A DNA stretch of 64,000 nucleotides from Kappaphycus alvarezii (GCA_002205965.3 NADL03000620.1:1364001-1428000), one strand, 5' to 3'. Positions 1-11,418 are shown, numbered from the stretch's first letter. Numbers and translations are program-made. The notes: a model not told the origin generated them from the letters alone.

Positions 1-3000
1 GGACACATAGCTTATCTTTAAGCTCCTGAAATGCAGTTTCCATTTCCTTGTTCCAGTAAATTTTCCGTTCTTCGTAGTGCTGGCATGTAACGGTGCTGCA
101 GTCTTGGCGAAATCTTTGATAAATCTTCTGTAATATGAGGCCAGTCCTAAGAAGCTTCGGACCTCCGTCTTTGAAGCGGGCCTTGGTGCCAACTTTATTT
201 TTTTCGTTTTCTCTGGATCCACTCTAATTCCCTCTTGGTCGACGATATGACCGAGTAATTGGATAGAAGTTTTCGCAAAGAAGCATTTGCTCAACTTAAT
301 TTTCAAGCTATACTCCGATATCCTCTCCACAACTGTCTTGACGTGCGAGATGTGCTGATCCAATGTTTCTGAGAATATGACGACATCATCGATATAGACT
401 CTTGCGAATGGAAGTCCTTTCAAAACCTCGTTCATCATTCTTTGGAATGTAGCTGGTGCATTCATGAGACCAAAAGGCATCACTTCGAACCTGAACGTAC
501 CGGCTTTGCTGGTAAAGGTTGTTTTTTCCTTACATTTTTCATCCAATGGAATCTGCCAATAGCCAGTGTAAAGGTCAATTGAGGTGAAATATCTCCCGTC
601 CTTCAGGTCCTCGAGGATCTCCTCCATGTTCGGAATCGGAAATCGATCGGGTATCATTCTCTGGTTCAGTTGTCGGTAATCGACGCAAAAACGCAGCTTT
701 CCATCCTTCTTTGGTGCGACCACAACTGGAAACGACCATGGGGATGAAACTGGTCGAATAATATCATTTTTCAGCATACTTGTAACATTTTCTGAGATAA
801 ATTGGTCATATTTTGGCGGTTGACGTCTAGGCTTGTGGTAAATCGGTTGAGTGTCGGTAAGTTCGAACGAGTGAGTAACCGGTACACTTGCTTGTCTTAA
901 ATCTGAAACGCTCCATGCAATTACTTCGGAAGATGTTAACATGTCGGATATTTTCAGTGAGGCGGGGGCGGGAAGGTGCTGCACTTTTCCTTGGATTTCT
1001 GCCATTTGGCGCCCTTTTTCTTCTTGATCCTCAACCTCAATATTTTGAAGGACCTCTTCCGTCGTGCTCACATCTTCATATATGGAATTCGACGTATTCT
1101 TATTTTCTTTGCAAAGGTAATCTTCTTTCATGCTCCGAATTCTGTCCTTTGATTCGATATCATCGCAAAAAGAAACACATTCGGGTTTCAAACTTATCCT
1201 AGAATCCCAGTCGTCATCTGTTTCAAACCCGGAATCATAATCGTCCCATGCCATGTTCATTAACCCCCGAGGGTACCCTTTTCCACTTCCGAAAGTGTTA
1301 GTTGGTTCCGAATCTTCGCTGTCATAGCTAGAAGTGAAATCTTCACTGTCCGTTTCTTTTAAATCTTCAGGATGCGTGCTTTTGTCGAAATCCAGGGGCA
1401 TCTTCACGGTTCTGCCGTCAATATTAACTGAAACCATTTGGTTGCCCAAGTCAATGCATGTTCCTAGTCTTTCCATTGTAGGGCAGCCAATGATTGCATC
1501 GAAAGGGAGATCCGGCATGACAAGAAAGTCTACATCAACTTTAGAGTCCCCAAAGAACACGGAAACCTTGTCAACAGTGCCCATGCATTTTGAGACGGTT
1601 CCATCCGCTACAGTTATTTTTCGAGTCGTTGGAGTAATTTCGAGACCTAGATCTGTCACCAAAGTTTCTGAAATGAGGTTTGGAACAGCACCCGAATCGA
1701 AGAGAGCTTGGGTTTTCATACCCAATACTTTGACTGGTACCAGCTTAAGACGTCTTGGTGCTGTCGAGGCCGATTGAAGAAACAGTTTCTTACCCTTAGC
1801 GGACTTATTAGACCTGATAATTTTTTTGAGTTCTTTTCTCGCATCCTCTGCGTCGCCCCTCAAAAGTTGACCAAACGTTATCCCAGTTGGGGCCGATGCA
1901 AGCTCAGCCACCAAATTGTACCTCTTCACATACTCTAGTACGTCCTTAGAGATACTCTTAACTTTCTTACTCTTTTTCGTCTTCTTGGCCGGAGTGACTC
2001 CCACTCCTGGAACAACTTGATCAGACCTCTTGGTTCGAGGAGGTACAGGTGCTGGGATATGCTCCAGCATTCCATACTCTAGCCTAGGTTTCTTCGATAA
2101 AATGTTCCCTTCCCCATCCCTTTTTGTCACATTGACTTGACTAATCTCTTCAGCGATGGATACGTTACCGGCATCCGTCAACCTTTGATCCCTTCTATTT
2201 TGTAAGATTTTCACCTCTGGTCCTGACTCACTCCTTGCTTCCGATAAATTTGCTCTTCTGTTGTCTTTAGACCAGCAGTTACTTTCATGATGCCCATATC
2301 GACCGCACTTTGCACAACGAGTGTTTCTATGTGGATTATCAGGACACCTGTTTGCAAAGTGTCCAGGCTTGTGACAGTAAGAACAGACTTCTGCGGCTTA
2401 GGGGCCCCAGACTGGTTCTTCTTAATGGTAAGAGTAAGGCTTTCCAACTGCGAGGTTATCATGTCAAGTCGATTATCGAATCGGGTTTCCAACCTTTCTT
2501 CCAAGTTTTTGACATCGCTCCTGACAGATTCTAATGCCGCTGCACTAGTAGCCGGCCTTTGATAATTCTTTTCAGGATGTACGATAGACATCGATGTGCG
2601 GGTTTCCCTCGGTACCTCACTCAGTGACTGAAACGTCTCCGAATTTTTGACAAATTCTACTATGGTACCCTTCAGTTCATCAAAAGTGTGAGGGCCCTTG
2701 ATGAGGAGGAAATCGGAGAGCCGCTTATCCCCCATAGCCGCCTTACGCAGCATTCCGTACTTGGCTTGGGCGTTGAACCCAGCCTTTTCATAAAGATCAC
2801 ACAAGTACACCAATGAGCTTAACAAATCGTCGAAGTTGAGCCGGGCCTCTATGGCGGTACGAATCATCTCATCTGGTTCTACCTCCTTAGCATACTCTTT
2901 CACAAGCCACTCACATACCTCACCGAAGTTACGCCCATTCCCGTTAAGAGACCACCCGTCGATAAACTTGGACTTATATTTGTGCTTTGCGTCACCATGA

Positions 3001-3137
3001 AGATAGGCGAAGATACTTGCGGCCTTCTCTTCATCGCCCTTCTCTCGCATCACAACGTTGACATATGTGTAAAGAAACTCCTCAACGTCTTCAGTCTTGC
3101 CCCCTGTGAACGTTATACGAGCAGCATTGAGATCCAT
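1..3137 (-). mobile_element. Ty3/gypsy retrotransposon, 5' half (gag, protease, reverse transcriptase)
   Basis: Reading leftward from 3,137 the order is capsid-type gag, two CCHC zinc knuckles (CSYCHKPGHFANRC and CAKCGRYGHHESNC, about 2,270-2,390), an aspartic protease (ALFDSGAVPNLI near 1,690) and a reverse transcriptase with the YIDD box near 390. RT then continues through LGHIVDQEGI, FLGLASYYRRF and AFQELKDKL to the window edge, so RNase H and integrase lie outside. This order, with RT following protease directly, is that of Ty3/gypsy (Metaviridae). The pol part seen here reads cleanly and looks young compared with the other fossils in the window. Confidence 0.9.
2211..3137 (-). CDS. Ty3/gypsy gag-type capsid protein
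   Basis: A 308-residue frame beginning MDLNAARITFTGGKTEDVEE. The first ~170 residues have the helical, charged make-up of retrotransposon capsids (FLYTYVNVV, AKHKYKSKFIDGW). A coiled-coil-like stretch follows around residues 200-240 (SDVKNLEERLETRFDNRLD). It opens the minus-strand element and lies just downstream of the LTR-like region, so its place in the element is clear. It belongs to the Ty3 fossil and has no evident host role. Confidence 0.75.
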   Translation of the reverse strand: MDLNAARITFTGGKTEDVEEFLYTYVNVVMREKGDEEKAASIFAYLHGDAKHKYKSKFIDGWSLNGNGRNFGEVCEWLVKEYAKEVEPDEMIRTAIEARLNFDDLLSSLVYLCDLYEKAGFNAQAKYGMLRKAAMGDKRLSDFLLIKGPHTFDELKGTIVEFVKNSETFQSLSEVPRETRTSMSIVHPEKNYQRPATSAAALESVRSDVKNLEERLETRFDNRLDMITSQLESLTLTIKKNQSGAPKPQKSVLTVTSLDTLQTGVLIIHIETLVVQSAVDMGIMKVTAGLKTTEEQIYRKQGVSQDQR

Positions 3138-3273
3138 GATTACCGAAAAGAAATCCCCCGAAGTGTTCCTTACTACTGCTCAACTCGAATACCTCGGGTG
3201 CAACCCCCTCCACAAGAGTACCAAATGATATGGGTAAATCGGCGGGGGAGGAGATCCTCAGAACCAATTACCC

Positions 3274-3649
3274 TGAGAAGGAGGTGTTGCGAGCGACAAA
3301 AGTGCTGCCGTGGTATTGTTGAACGAACAAAAGGGAGTGTATATAGAAGAGAGTTGAGGAAGCTACAAGCAAGTATAAAAGGGGCAGGGTCTACCACCGA
3401 CGCTCTGCGACTAGCGTAAGAAAAAGTTTTCTTGGGTCTGAAGTTGACTCTCAACTTCCTACTACTCGGGACTTGGCTTGAAGTTGTCTGCCAACTTGCT
3501 TCCTCTCCATGAGGAAGCAGTTTACTCAGCTTATATAGACTTTTGGCTACCCCTAAAGTCCGAACAAAACTACAGAAGATACCAAGAAATGCATAAAAAT
3601 ACTTTTGTGGACAATATACTCTAAGCAAAAGATACTTAAGAAACTAACA
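3274..3649 (-). repeat. putative 5' LTR of the left Ty3/gypsy element
   Basis: The segment upstream of gag begins and ends with TG/CA on the minus strand at these approximate points. It holds a minus-strand TATA-like CTATATAAGC near 3,530 and is followed by a TTGGTTCTGAGG motif that could serve as primer-binding site. The partner LTR is outside the window, so the ends are guesses. About 50 bp (CTGAGTAAA ... GAGAGGAAGCAAGTTG) resemble sequence at 36,945-36,992. Confidence 0.4.
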
Positions 3650-3664
3650 ATTAATTTGGTCCTC

Positions 3665-4463
3665 TTATTTCCCATTCTCTAAATCAGATCCAAACAACTC
3701 CTCTAAAATATCCATGCTGTCCAAGCAGTCCCCACAAATATCTGCGAATGGCTCACAACTCTCTATTTCCCCCTGGGAGATATCTAGACTACTAAAGATA
3801 TCTCCATCCGGTTCCATCGTGGGCACAACTTGATCCATACTCTCTATTCCAGGCCCCACCAGTCCAACACTTTCCATGCCCCCTGTTCCCTCATCCTCCT
3901 TCTCCTCATCCTCTTCTCCTCCTCCTCATCCTCCTCCTCATCCTCCTCTTCCTCCTCCTCTTCCTCCTCCTCATCCTCCTCATCCTCCTCCTCTTCTGAG
4001 CCTCGTACACTAGCTCAGGGGCTAACCATTCCTCGAAGGACTCCCCGCTCTCCTCCTCGACCTTCTCAGCCTCTCCCGGACTTACCTCCCTCGCTTCTTC
4101 TTCTATGAAGAGGCGGCGCACGAACTCGATGATTTGCTTCTTTGTTTGCCGCCGGATGTAGTCGTCGGCATCGGTTGGCCCGTAGGCGGCGAGACGAAGG
4201 CCATTGATGGACGGGAAGGGCGGTTTTTGGAAATAGGGACAGAGGGGCGAAGGTTGCTCATTGTGATAGACGTTGGGGAACGGGAGGCAATGTAGGGTGT
4301 TTTGGGTGTGTGGGGGAGAGGGTGATGAGTAAAATGATCGGGGGCATTTGGAACTTAGAATAAAGGGGTTTAAATAGGCTCCCGGGCAGGTTCTATAGAT
4401 TAGGAATAGGTAAAATAAATCTGCAAGGGATTTTGCAATAGTGCATTTGCGCCCTTTTCTCAA
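3665..4463 (-). CDS. unrecognised acidic protein gene with GAG/GAT microsatellite
   Basis: Not assigned to a family. Upstream (minus strand) there is a TATTTAAA box near 4,370. An open stretch from 4,463 carries a plausible globular segment (AAYGPTDADDYIRRQTKKQI, IIEFVRRLFIEEEA). It runs into a long GAG/GAT microsatellite (about 3,890-4,000) that can encode poly-Glu/Asp. Beyond it, 3,877-3,665 reads as an acidic tail rich in D/E with bulky hydrophobics (MDILEELFGSDLE). The two halves are in different frames on either side of the microsatellite. A GAG|GTAAGT donor-like site lies near 4,090. It ends about 20 bp from the LTR-like region and has the same strand as the Ty3 element, so an accessory ORF of an element is an alternative to a host gene. 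Confidence 0.4.
3885..3995. repeat. CCT/CAT-rich (GAG/GAT) microsatellite
   Basis: About 110 bases of imperfect CTC/CTT/CAT triplets on the plus strand. On the minus strand it would encode Glu/Asp runs in one frame and Arg/Met or Gly runs in the others. Variation in repeat length would move the flanking acidic ORF in and out of frame. Confidence 0.85.
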
Positions 4464-4630
4464 AAAAAGGCGAATTTGGAGGAGGAGGTAAGCTAAAAGG
4501 AAAAGGGACTTGATTCGGGGTCGATTCAGAGGGCTAAATACAGTATAAAAATATCTAGATAAAATGGAAGTAAATTTGGAAATGACGGTTGGAGAAGTTA
4601 GGGGCGGGATCGTTGTAGGTTGCTGGATTA
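4464..4630. other. upstream region of the acidic ORF
   Basis: No gene seen. It holds AT-rich sequence with TATAAAAATATC near 4,542 and leads directly into the 28-bp tandem repeat. Confidence 0.5.
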
Positions 4631-4743
4631 CACGAGGGGAGGACCATTTCCTGTATTACGTGAAGGGAGGACCATTTCCTGTATAACGTGAAGGGAGGAC
4701 CATTTCCTGTATTAAATGAGGGGAGGACCATTTTTTTGTATTA
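4631..4743. repeat. 28-bp tandem repeat, four copies
   Basis: Units at 4,631-4,658, 4,659-4,686, 4,687-4,714 and 4,715-4,743 share the core GGGAGGACCATTTCCTGTAT. The fourth has a T-run and one extra base. No ORF crosses it convincingly. Confidence 0.92.
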
Positions 4744-5251
4744 CAGAGCCCAGCAGGAATATAGCCCAATTCAGCTGACATGACGCAGCTTCCTCTTCAA
4801 CATTTGAGGGGCAATTGTGGTTCCTTACGTTCAGAAGGGGCAATCAACGGTTAGCAGGGCAAAATTCGCTGTACACTTGTCCGATGTTTTCTTTCCTATG
4901 CAACGCACTATGCAATCTTGCTACTCACTGAAATGTTGGTAAACACGCCGGACTGCGCCGTTAGTCCCTTAGCTCAAGTCTGAAATGACCGATAATTAAT
5001 TACGCGAATAAACTTTATGCAACCCTAAGATGCGCGGACCCGTCCAGAATTGCCTAGCTGCTTCAGGGTATGTAAGTTAGGTTACCTCCCCACGACGTGC
5101 TTCCATCGTGTACTATGTAAAGAGCAGCTTACCTCCACCAGACCGCGGAACAAGAGAGAGAGACCTTAATGAAACATTTCTTAACGTGCCATGTGATACG
5201 TACTAAACTTGCGCCCGCTGAAAAAATCTTGAAGAGGACGTTCTTTACTTT
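4744..5251. other. unassigned spacer
   Basis: About 500 bases between the tandem repeat and the left direct repeat of the tyrosine-recombinase element. I see no ORF, RNA gene or repeat worth naming here. Confidence 0.5.
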
Positions 5252-5522
5252 GGTGGAATGATTGAAAAATTATAGGTGAATATGATAAGGAGGCTTCGGC
5301 GTGGCTCTGATCCACAACTGGAAGCAAGTCACGCTGTCGTGCATCTTGACTGCGCTGGAAGCATCAACTGCATTCGTTTCGCTGTAAACACTTCAAGTGA
5401 GCGCAGGATATGGAGCTTACCATTTGCGTGCAAGTACTTTGTGTGCGATCGGGACCCGTCGTAAAGGGCTGTGTAAGCGTCAACTCGGAAAACTCTTGCG
5501 TTACTTCTTGGTTCCTCAAGTC
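5252..5522 (+). repeat. left direct repeat of the YR retroelement
   Basis: 271 bases starting GGTGGAATGATTG and ending CTTGGTTCCTCAAGTC. It aligns without gaps to 9,510-9,780, with about 34 mismatches counted by eye (near 87 percent identity). Direct rather than inverted copies fit the split direct repeats of PAT/Ngaro-type elements better than the inverted ends of DIRS1. Confidence 0.9.
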
Positions 5523-8500
5523 TTCTCTTGTCCTCATCCTTCGAAGCAGCTCTGGATGAATCACCGTCTAGTTCGACCTTCACACACAACACAACATTCT
5601 CCCGCAATGTCGCATGCCGACTCTTCATCTTCTGCTTCATCCGATGCTACCAGGTTTGTTAGCTGGGGAAAAAAGTTGCCGGTATCGAAGGCAACCTCTC
5701 CAAAATCGTCAATCTTCTCACGCCTGGATCTTGATCCGTTGCTCCCGCTGCTCCCGCTGTTGCTGCCGCTGTGCCCTTTGATTCCACCTATCCTAAGTTT
5801 AATCTTCCTGAAAAGCCCTCAGCCACGGCTGAGGCCTTCAAAGTGGGGAAACTGCAGTTTACAGTGCCGCCACCTATCTACCGCTGAACACGTTTGCGAA
5901 GCCTTCGCACCCGAAGAGCCTATGCTGTCACCTTTAAGGTCAACAATTTCAAGAAACCGGTTACCGTCGCGCCAATTCCTGCAAATTGGTTCATACCAGA
6001 ACCGGAGGGACTCTTTGGAAGGATTAATGCTGCCGATTATAGAGACGAGTAAGGAGCTGAAGTCCTTTGAAATATTGGGAACAACTTTGAGAACGCCCTC
6101 GCCTGCGCCCATCAAGTTACGGAGGCCCTGGTTGCGAAAGACACCGAGGCTGAGACCGAACCCTTCTCCATGCTGCATCATTTCTTCCCAGCTTCGTACA
6201 ACCGTGTCCTGGAACTTCTTCGTCGACTCCCTCGAATCCGCCAAATCCGAATCAATTCTGCTTCGGAAGTATTTGCGCTAGGAAGACTTCCCATATTGCT
6301 CCGAGCTCTACCGCTCGACGAAGCACAGTTTTGCCGAGCTCCGCTCCCAAGTCTACGCCACGGAGTTCAAAAAGCAGGAAGGCGCTTCTGGAAGCTGTCG
6401 TCAAAACAACAGAGGGGCTCAAGTGAACCCTGCCGCCGCTGAAAACAAGCCGAATCGCAAGTAAAGCGACCACCGTCGCGGTATTTTATCTTTAGTATGA
6501 CTCACGTCTTATGGCGAAATACTCAGCGCGCGGCTCCCTCCTGGTCCAAAACCCTTCAATTCTCCAAGTTCCTTTTACGATCGCCTCGTTTTGGAGAGTA
6601 CAAAACTCCCCTCAATACCTCCCTTTCCCGCACAAAATTCGCTCTCTTTCAAATTACGGTCGACTCCTCCGACCGGAAATTCTTCAACGCCGTAATCAAG
6701 GATGCCCTATGCCGTCGTACTTACGAAGAGGTACCGGCTGCTACCGCCCTCGCCTTTCACAAACAAGGCTATCCGATTTCGAACGCCTTCGTGGCAGTGT
6801 CGGGCGAAAAGTAGTGGCTGGTCTTGAACTTATCGCGACAGTCCACCCTGTTACGGGACATCCCCGTCAAGATAGGGACTCTAGAAGAATTCGCTCCGGA
6901 ACTCAAGCAGAACGACTGGATGTTCTCGTTAGACATTGCAAATGGATACCACCACTTTCGGTTGCACCTGGATATCCGCAATTGGTTTCTGTTCAAGGTG
7001 GACAATCGATATTTTCGATGCATCGCATTACCATTTGGTTGAAAGCTCTCTCCAGCCTACTTTATCAAGTTCATGCGCCCTCTGGTCCAGTATGCTCGGC
7101 AGCATCTAAGACTGCGAATTCACCCGTACATGGACGCCTTACTAGTGACAGTAAGGCGCCGGTCTAGACTCCGAAAGACCTGTCTGCAAATTGATCGCCT
7201 TCTACGGGCAAGTGAACTTCAGCGCAAGTAAAAAAAGGGAAGTGGGAGGTCTCGCAACGCATAGACCATTTGGAGCTCGTTTTGGACTCAACTCGAATGT
7301 TTTTTGAGGTCTCGGCTCGTCATATGGAAAAACTGCCTTGTATCTCACAGCAATTGCTGCCAAGCTCGCCGGATACGCAGGCTGGTCGACGCCCAACTAT
7401 TAAGCCACTTCGCCGGAGTGGCAATCTCATTTTTACTCTCAATGACGCTCGCCCGGTTCTACACACGTTTTTTGTACGACTCACTCAAGAACACGACCAA
7501 TTCTGGCAAATGCGTCCAGCTCCTACACGCCGCAATTCGAGATCTCAAGCACTGGCGGGATCTGAGCAACCGCAAGCCAAAAAGGCCCATGTCAGCCCCA
7601 TCTCCTACACAAGCGTTACGCTCCGATGCCTCCACATCAATAGGCCAAGGAGGGACACTGGTTTTGGACCTCCGACCAGGGGTCCAGGGGTTTTGGGAAG
7701 CACTGGCCTTATGGGATCCCCTTCTAAGGGTCAAGCCAATCATTTTTCTCGAGCTTTGCGTAGTAACGGACAACATCTGGTCGTTCGCCAGAATCCTGTC
7801 CTCCGGCACATACCTTCGAGTCTGGGAGGACAACCAAGGAGAGGTGGCCACTCTGAACGCAATGAATACGAAATCTCGGCCGCTGACGCAAGAAATCCGA
7901 GTGTTACATTGTTTATTGAATCGGGTGGGAATCTACATAGAGTCACCTTGCATATCATCATCGGCGGTCAATCGCTTCGCAGACCGACTCCCGAGAATGC
8001 ACACATTGGACGACTGGAGAATCAGCACGACCACCATTCAGCCGCTACTCAAGAAGTCCCCGCCTACAGTGGACTGCTTCGCGGAAAATCAGAACAAGGT
8101 ATGCCCTAACTTCAACAGCAAATTCGCGTGCCCTGTCTCCGTAGTAATAGACGCTTTGAAACAAGATTGGCGCTGGACATCAATTTTTGGAACCCGCCGC
8201 TCGAGTTGATCCCGCTCGTGGCTACGAAAATTTGTCGGGAACAAGCCCGGGTAATATTAGTCACGTTGCATTGGTACACACAGCAATGGTAGCCGCAATT
8301 GCTCCGTTTTGCTCTACCGCATATTATCGACGCAGACAACCTGTACCCACTGCCGATCTGGGCTCCAGAAGCAATGTGTTCGCTTCCGTGTAAATCGCCT
8401 TGTGGAAAATCTGGCAGAAAAAGCAGCCACTCTCCCGTTATCGGTAACGCTGCAACATTCTGTTCTATCTACGGGTGGATAAGGTGGAACTGGTGGGGGA

Positions 8501-9509
8501 AGAGCAAACGCGAAATTGATACATAGAGCTAGGGCGCCAAAAACTTGGCGTGTGATTTAGATCTTATGGATGAAATGGATTTTAATTTGCTCCAAGTATG
8601 GTATCGATCTGCTATCCGGGAACGAAAGTGCTGTTCTTTACTATTTGGGATTTTTATACAACGAGGGTAACATTAGCGCTGCATCTGTTCGTAATTATCT
8701 CTCGGCCGTCACAACAGCTCATTCACGAATTGGTTGCTCCCTGTTGCTTACACTTCTTATCCAACTAGCGTTTTATGCATATAAACAGAGTGAACATGAT
8801 CGCAAGTTGATCACGAATCCTGCGGGTACAATGGAACGACAACCAATGCCCAGCTCGGTGGCTCACTAGATATTAGCTGCTGCAATACTTTCTCCAGGTT
8901 CATACTTGAAATTTTTTCGTAACGCCTCCGCTTTTTTGGTGAGCTACGTCTTCCTCGATCGTGTAGAGGCAGGTTTTTATTACAACTATGCAACATTACG
9001 GTCGCTCGGGATGCAATCAACATTGCCATCGCACTCCGAAAAAACCATCGACGCGTGGCTTACACGCTATCCTACACACGAAATTCCAAATTCGACTCGA
9101 GTTTCATTAATCTGTGGCAACGCTATGATGCCATTCGCCGCAATAATCGCTGTGGAAGCAAGTACTATTGGACACTACCGGGAACGCGCTTGTCAACTAG
9201 CGCACGGATGATGACATTATGGCTCAAGTTTTGTCTATCACGTATTCAAGTTTCTCCGCCTACGCAAGCCACACAGACCTCTCATTCGCTAAGGATGGGA
9301 GCTGCTTCGGAATTTGCTGCAATCGGAGTTCAGGAATACCGTATCTTGATTTGTTGTTACAGGTCGGCCGGCAAACTTTTCGCCAGTCATATTTGGATGC
9401 ACGTGTATTGCAATGTGATGATTCTTACTTCTTCCTCGGCCACTTGCTTTGACATCACTCTCGTTCTCATGTACCTCCGGAACGTTTGCTTCTCTCTATT
9501 TGTAAATTC

Positions 9510-9780
9510 GGTGGAATGATTGGAAAACTACAGTTGAATATGGTAAGGAGGCTTCGACGTGGTTCTGATCCACAACTGGAAGCATATCACGCTTTCACGC
9601 TTCTTGACTGCGCTGGATGCATCAACTGCATCCGTTTTGCTGTAAAAACTTCAAGCGAGCGCAGGATTTGGAGCTTGCCGTTTGCGTGAAAGTGCTTCGT
9701 GAGCGACCAGGACCCGTCGGAAAGGGCTGTGTAACCGTCAACTTGGAAACCTCTTGCGCCACTTCTTGGTTCCTCACGTC
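9510..9780 (+). repeat. right direct repeat of the YR retroelement
   Basis: Gap-free partner of 5,252-5,522. It follows the recombinase domain by about 150 bases and marks the right boundary of the element as far as it can be seen. Confidence 0.9.
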
Positions 9781-10294
9781 GCCGCTTTTTATCCCGTCTC
9801 CCGGCCTCCATTCATCCTTCATAGACCAAGCACAAGTCATCTTTGCTGTTTGTTTCAGTTGTTTTATTTCTTTGTGTCTTCATTTTCTGTTACAAAAGTC
9901 GAATCGAAATATTACTTCCTTCGATCCCTCACAAAACTGTGATTTGAAGCATCTCGTGTTATTTGGATATTTGGGTTTCTCTTTCATTTTATGTCATACC
10001 TCGTATCGTTACCACTCTCTTTTCAAGCCTGCGCGAAGTGTGTTTTCTTCCCCGAGGTAGCCCGCAGGTGGTCGCGGACGAAGAGAAAGAAGCCGAAGAG
10101 GTAAGTAGCTGACCACCGTGAACAGACTGGGCCCATAAATTAATAGAGGGAAGGATTTGATGGAGCAAGACAGAGAGAGAAGAAGGGAACGCGAGAAGGA
10201 GAGTGAAAGAGACAGTGAGGGATAGAAGGAGTGAGGGATCAAGGAAGAGAGTTGAGAGGAGAGAAGGTGGTGAGGGACTTTATTCAGACAGAAA
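9781..10294. other. unassigned spacer with purine-rich tract
   Basis: No convincing gene. From about 10,140 to 10,290 the plus strand is strongly purine-rich (GAGAGAGAAGAAGGGAACG and similar), a strand asymmetry often seen in untranslated or microsatellite-derived DNA. Confidence 0.5.
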
Positions 10295-10405
10295 ATGGAG
10301 GAAGAGTGGGCTAGTATAGACCTCGAGGCGAGTCGACTGGTGCTTCCGGACGACCGAAGGAAGTTTTTAGAAGCCATGAAGACGATGTTGGGAGGTCAAC
10401 ATTAA
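10295..10405 (+). CDS. short ORF, 36 residues, unknown
   Basis: Starts MEEEWASIDLEASRLVLPDD and ends MLGGQH. It directly follows the purine-rich tract. The composition is protein-like (amphipathic, acidic N-terminus), but it is too short to assign and could be the start of a degraded gene. Confidence 0.2.
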   Translation: MEEEWASIDLEASRLVLPDDRRKFLEAMKTMLGGQH

Positions 10406-10642
10406 ACCTGCTTGAGCTGATCTAAATAATATCAGTTCAAGCTTACAGCACTGTACAGTGCAAAAGCGTAACTGTCGAGTTCTAGTTTGTACATAAACTA
10501 CAGTACCAGAAGTCTGTAAGTCTCTTTGCTTGCTGTAAGTTGTCAGCTTACTGAAGCGACAGAAATTCATAACAGTAACATGGTTCACTTGGAACCGACT
10601 CCATGGGACTATCAAGAATTGGTACATGGACCGGGGGTCCAC

Positions 10643-10906
10643 CTATTTTTCCTCCTCAACAATTTCAAGTTCACTGAATGGCGCATTCTGCAACATCTCG
10701 ACAACCTTCCATATTTCCATGTCCTGTACTGGCAGAAACTCAAAATCATCAGTTTCCAAGCCCATGTCGCGGCCATTATCTTCAATCTCTTAGTCAATAT
10801 CATGGTTAACATCACAAGACCCGGAGTTGTACAGTTGTCCTAAATCTTTTTCTTCGCTCTAACCAGCTTGGTAGCGGGCAGCTGCCAAGTTTTCTTCATA
10901 ACTCAT
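10643..10906 (-). pseudogene. small acidic ORF with two in-frame stops
   Basis: One frame of 88 codons runs from ATG at 10,906 to a TAG at 10,643 and is interrupted by a TAG after residue 15 and a TAA 22 codons later. The segments read MSYEENLAAARYQAG, then SEEKDLGQLYNSGSCDV, then a 48-residue acidic tail with DDFEFLPVQDMEIWK and FSELEIVEEEK. The D/E-plus-bulky-hydrophobic make-up resembles the tail of the ORF at 3,665-3,877 in character, though not in alignable sequence. No family is recognised. Confidence 0.35.
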
Positions 10907-11418
10907 GAACAGATCTCAGAGATTCTGAGATTTTTTCACCGAATCCAACCATTGGGATCCCTGGCCTCTTCTTTCTTACTTTGGACCGCAAGGTTGGAGG
11001 TGGGTATTAAAAGAAGGATTCAGCGGTAGCTACCGATATGCAGACACGAGTCTTTCGAAGAACTCAACTCAGTTCAAGGGCGATCCCACCCTATCCCAAG
11101 ACATCGGCATGCCATAAAAACAATGGATACCACCAATATCTAATGCGAACCATTTGAGTCAAAATTTCCAAATGGCGGCCGCCATTCCGCCTTGTCATTA
11201 ATGCAGAAAAATAAATTATTTTCTTCAGAACACGCGCTCGATATCATCGCAATGTGACGATATTACACTCTGCTTGTGGCTTACTAAAATTATTCGATTT
11301 ACATCAAATGGAACTTTGCGCAGTCCTCGAACCGTACTACGGATGTGTAGGAGGGGAGGCGTTACGGAGATGGGCGGCTTTTTTGTAAACCTGCTACTGT
11401 TTACAACTTGGACAAAAT
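10907..11418. other. unassigned spacer
   Basis: No gene, RNA or repeat recognised in these 500 bases. Confidence 0.5.

Larger units (their letters stand above)
5252..9780 (+). mobile_element. DIRS/PAT-like tyrosine-recombinase retrotransposon
   Basis: A 4.5-kb unit bounded by 271-bp direct repeats. In order it holds a gag-like region (about 5,600-6,470) and a reverse transcriptase (about 6,800-7,200; MFSLDIANGYHHFRLHLD and FRCIALPFG blocks). An RNase H region with the DIRS-type tail follows (about 7,620-8,200; DASTSIGQGGTLVLD, RFADRLPR, VDCFAENQNKVCPNF). A tyrosine recombinase is last (about 8,570-9,350), with the core-binding segment SVRNYLSAVTTAH and the H-x-x-R motif SHSLRMGAASEFAAIG. RT plus RNase H plus tyrosine recombinase, with no integrase, defines the YR retrotransposons. 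The copy is broken in many places. Repeat divergence of about 12 percent suggests an old insertion. Confidence 0.85.

Noticed and set aside
3830-4108. Plus-strand poly-Ser frame
   Set aside because: It is only the reverse reading of the GAG/GAT microsatellite; composition outside the run is not protein-like.
10009-10377. 122-codon minus-strand Ser/Leu-rich frame
   Set aside because: It arises from the purine-rich tract read backward (CTCTCT giving Ser/Leu); low complexity and no conserved features.
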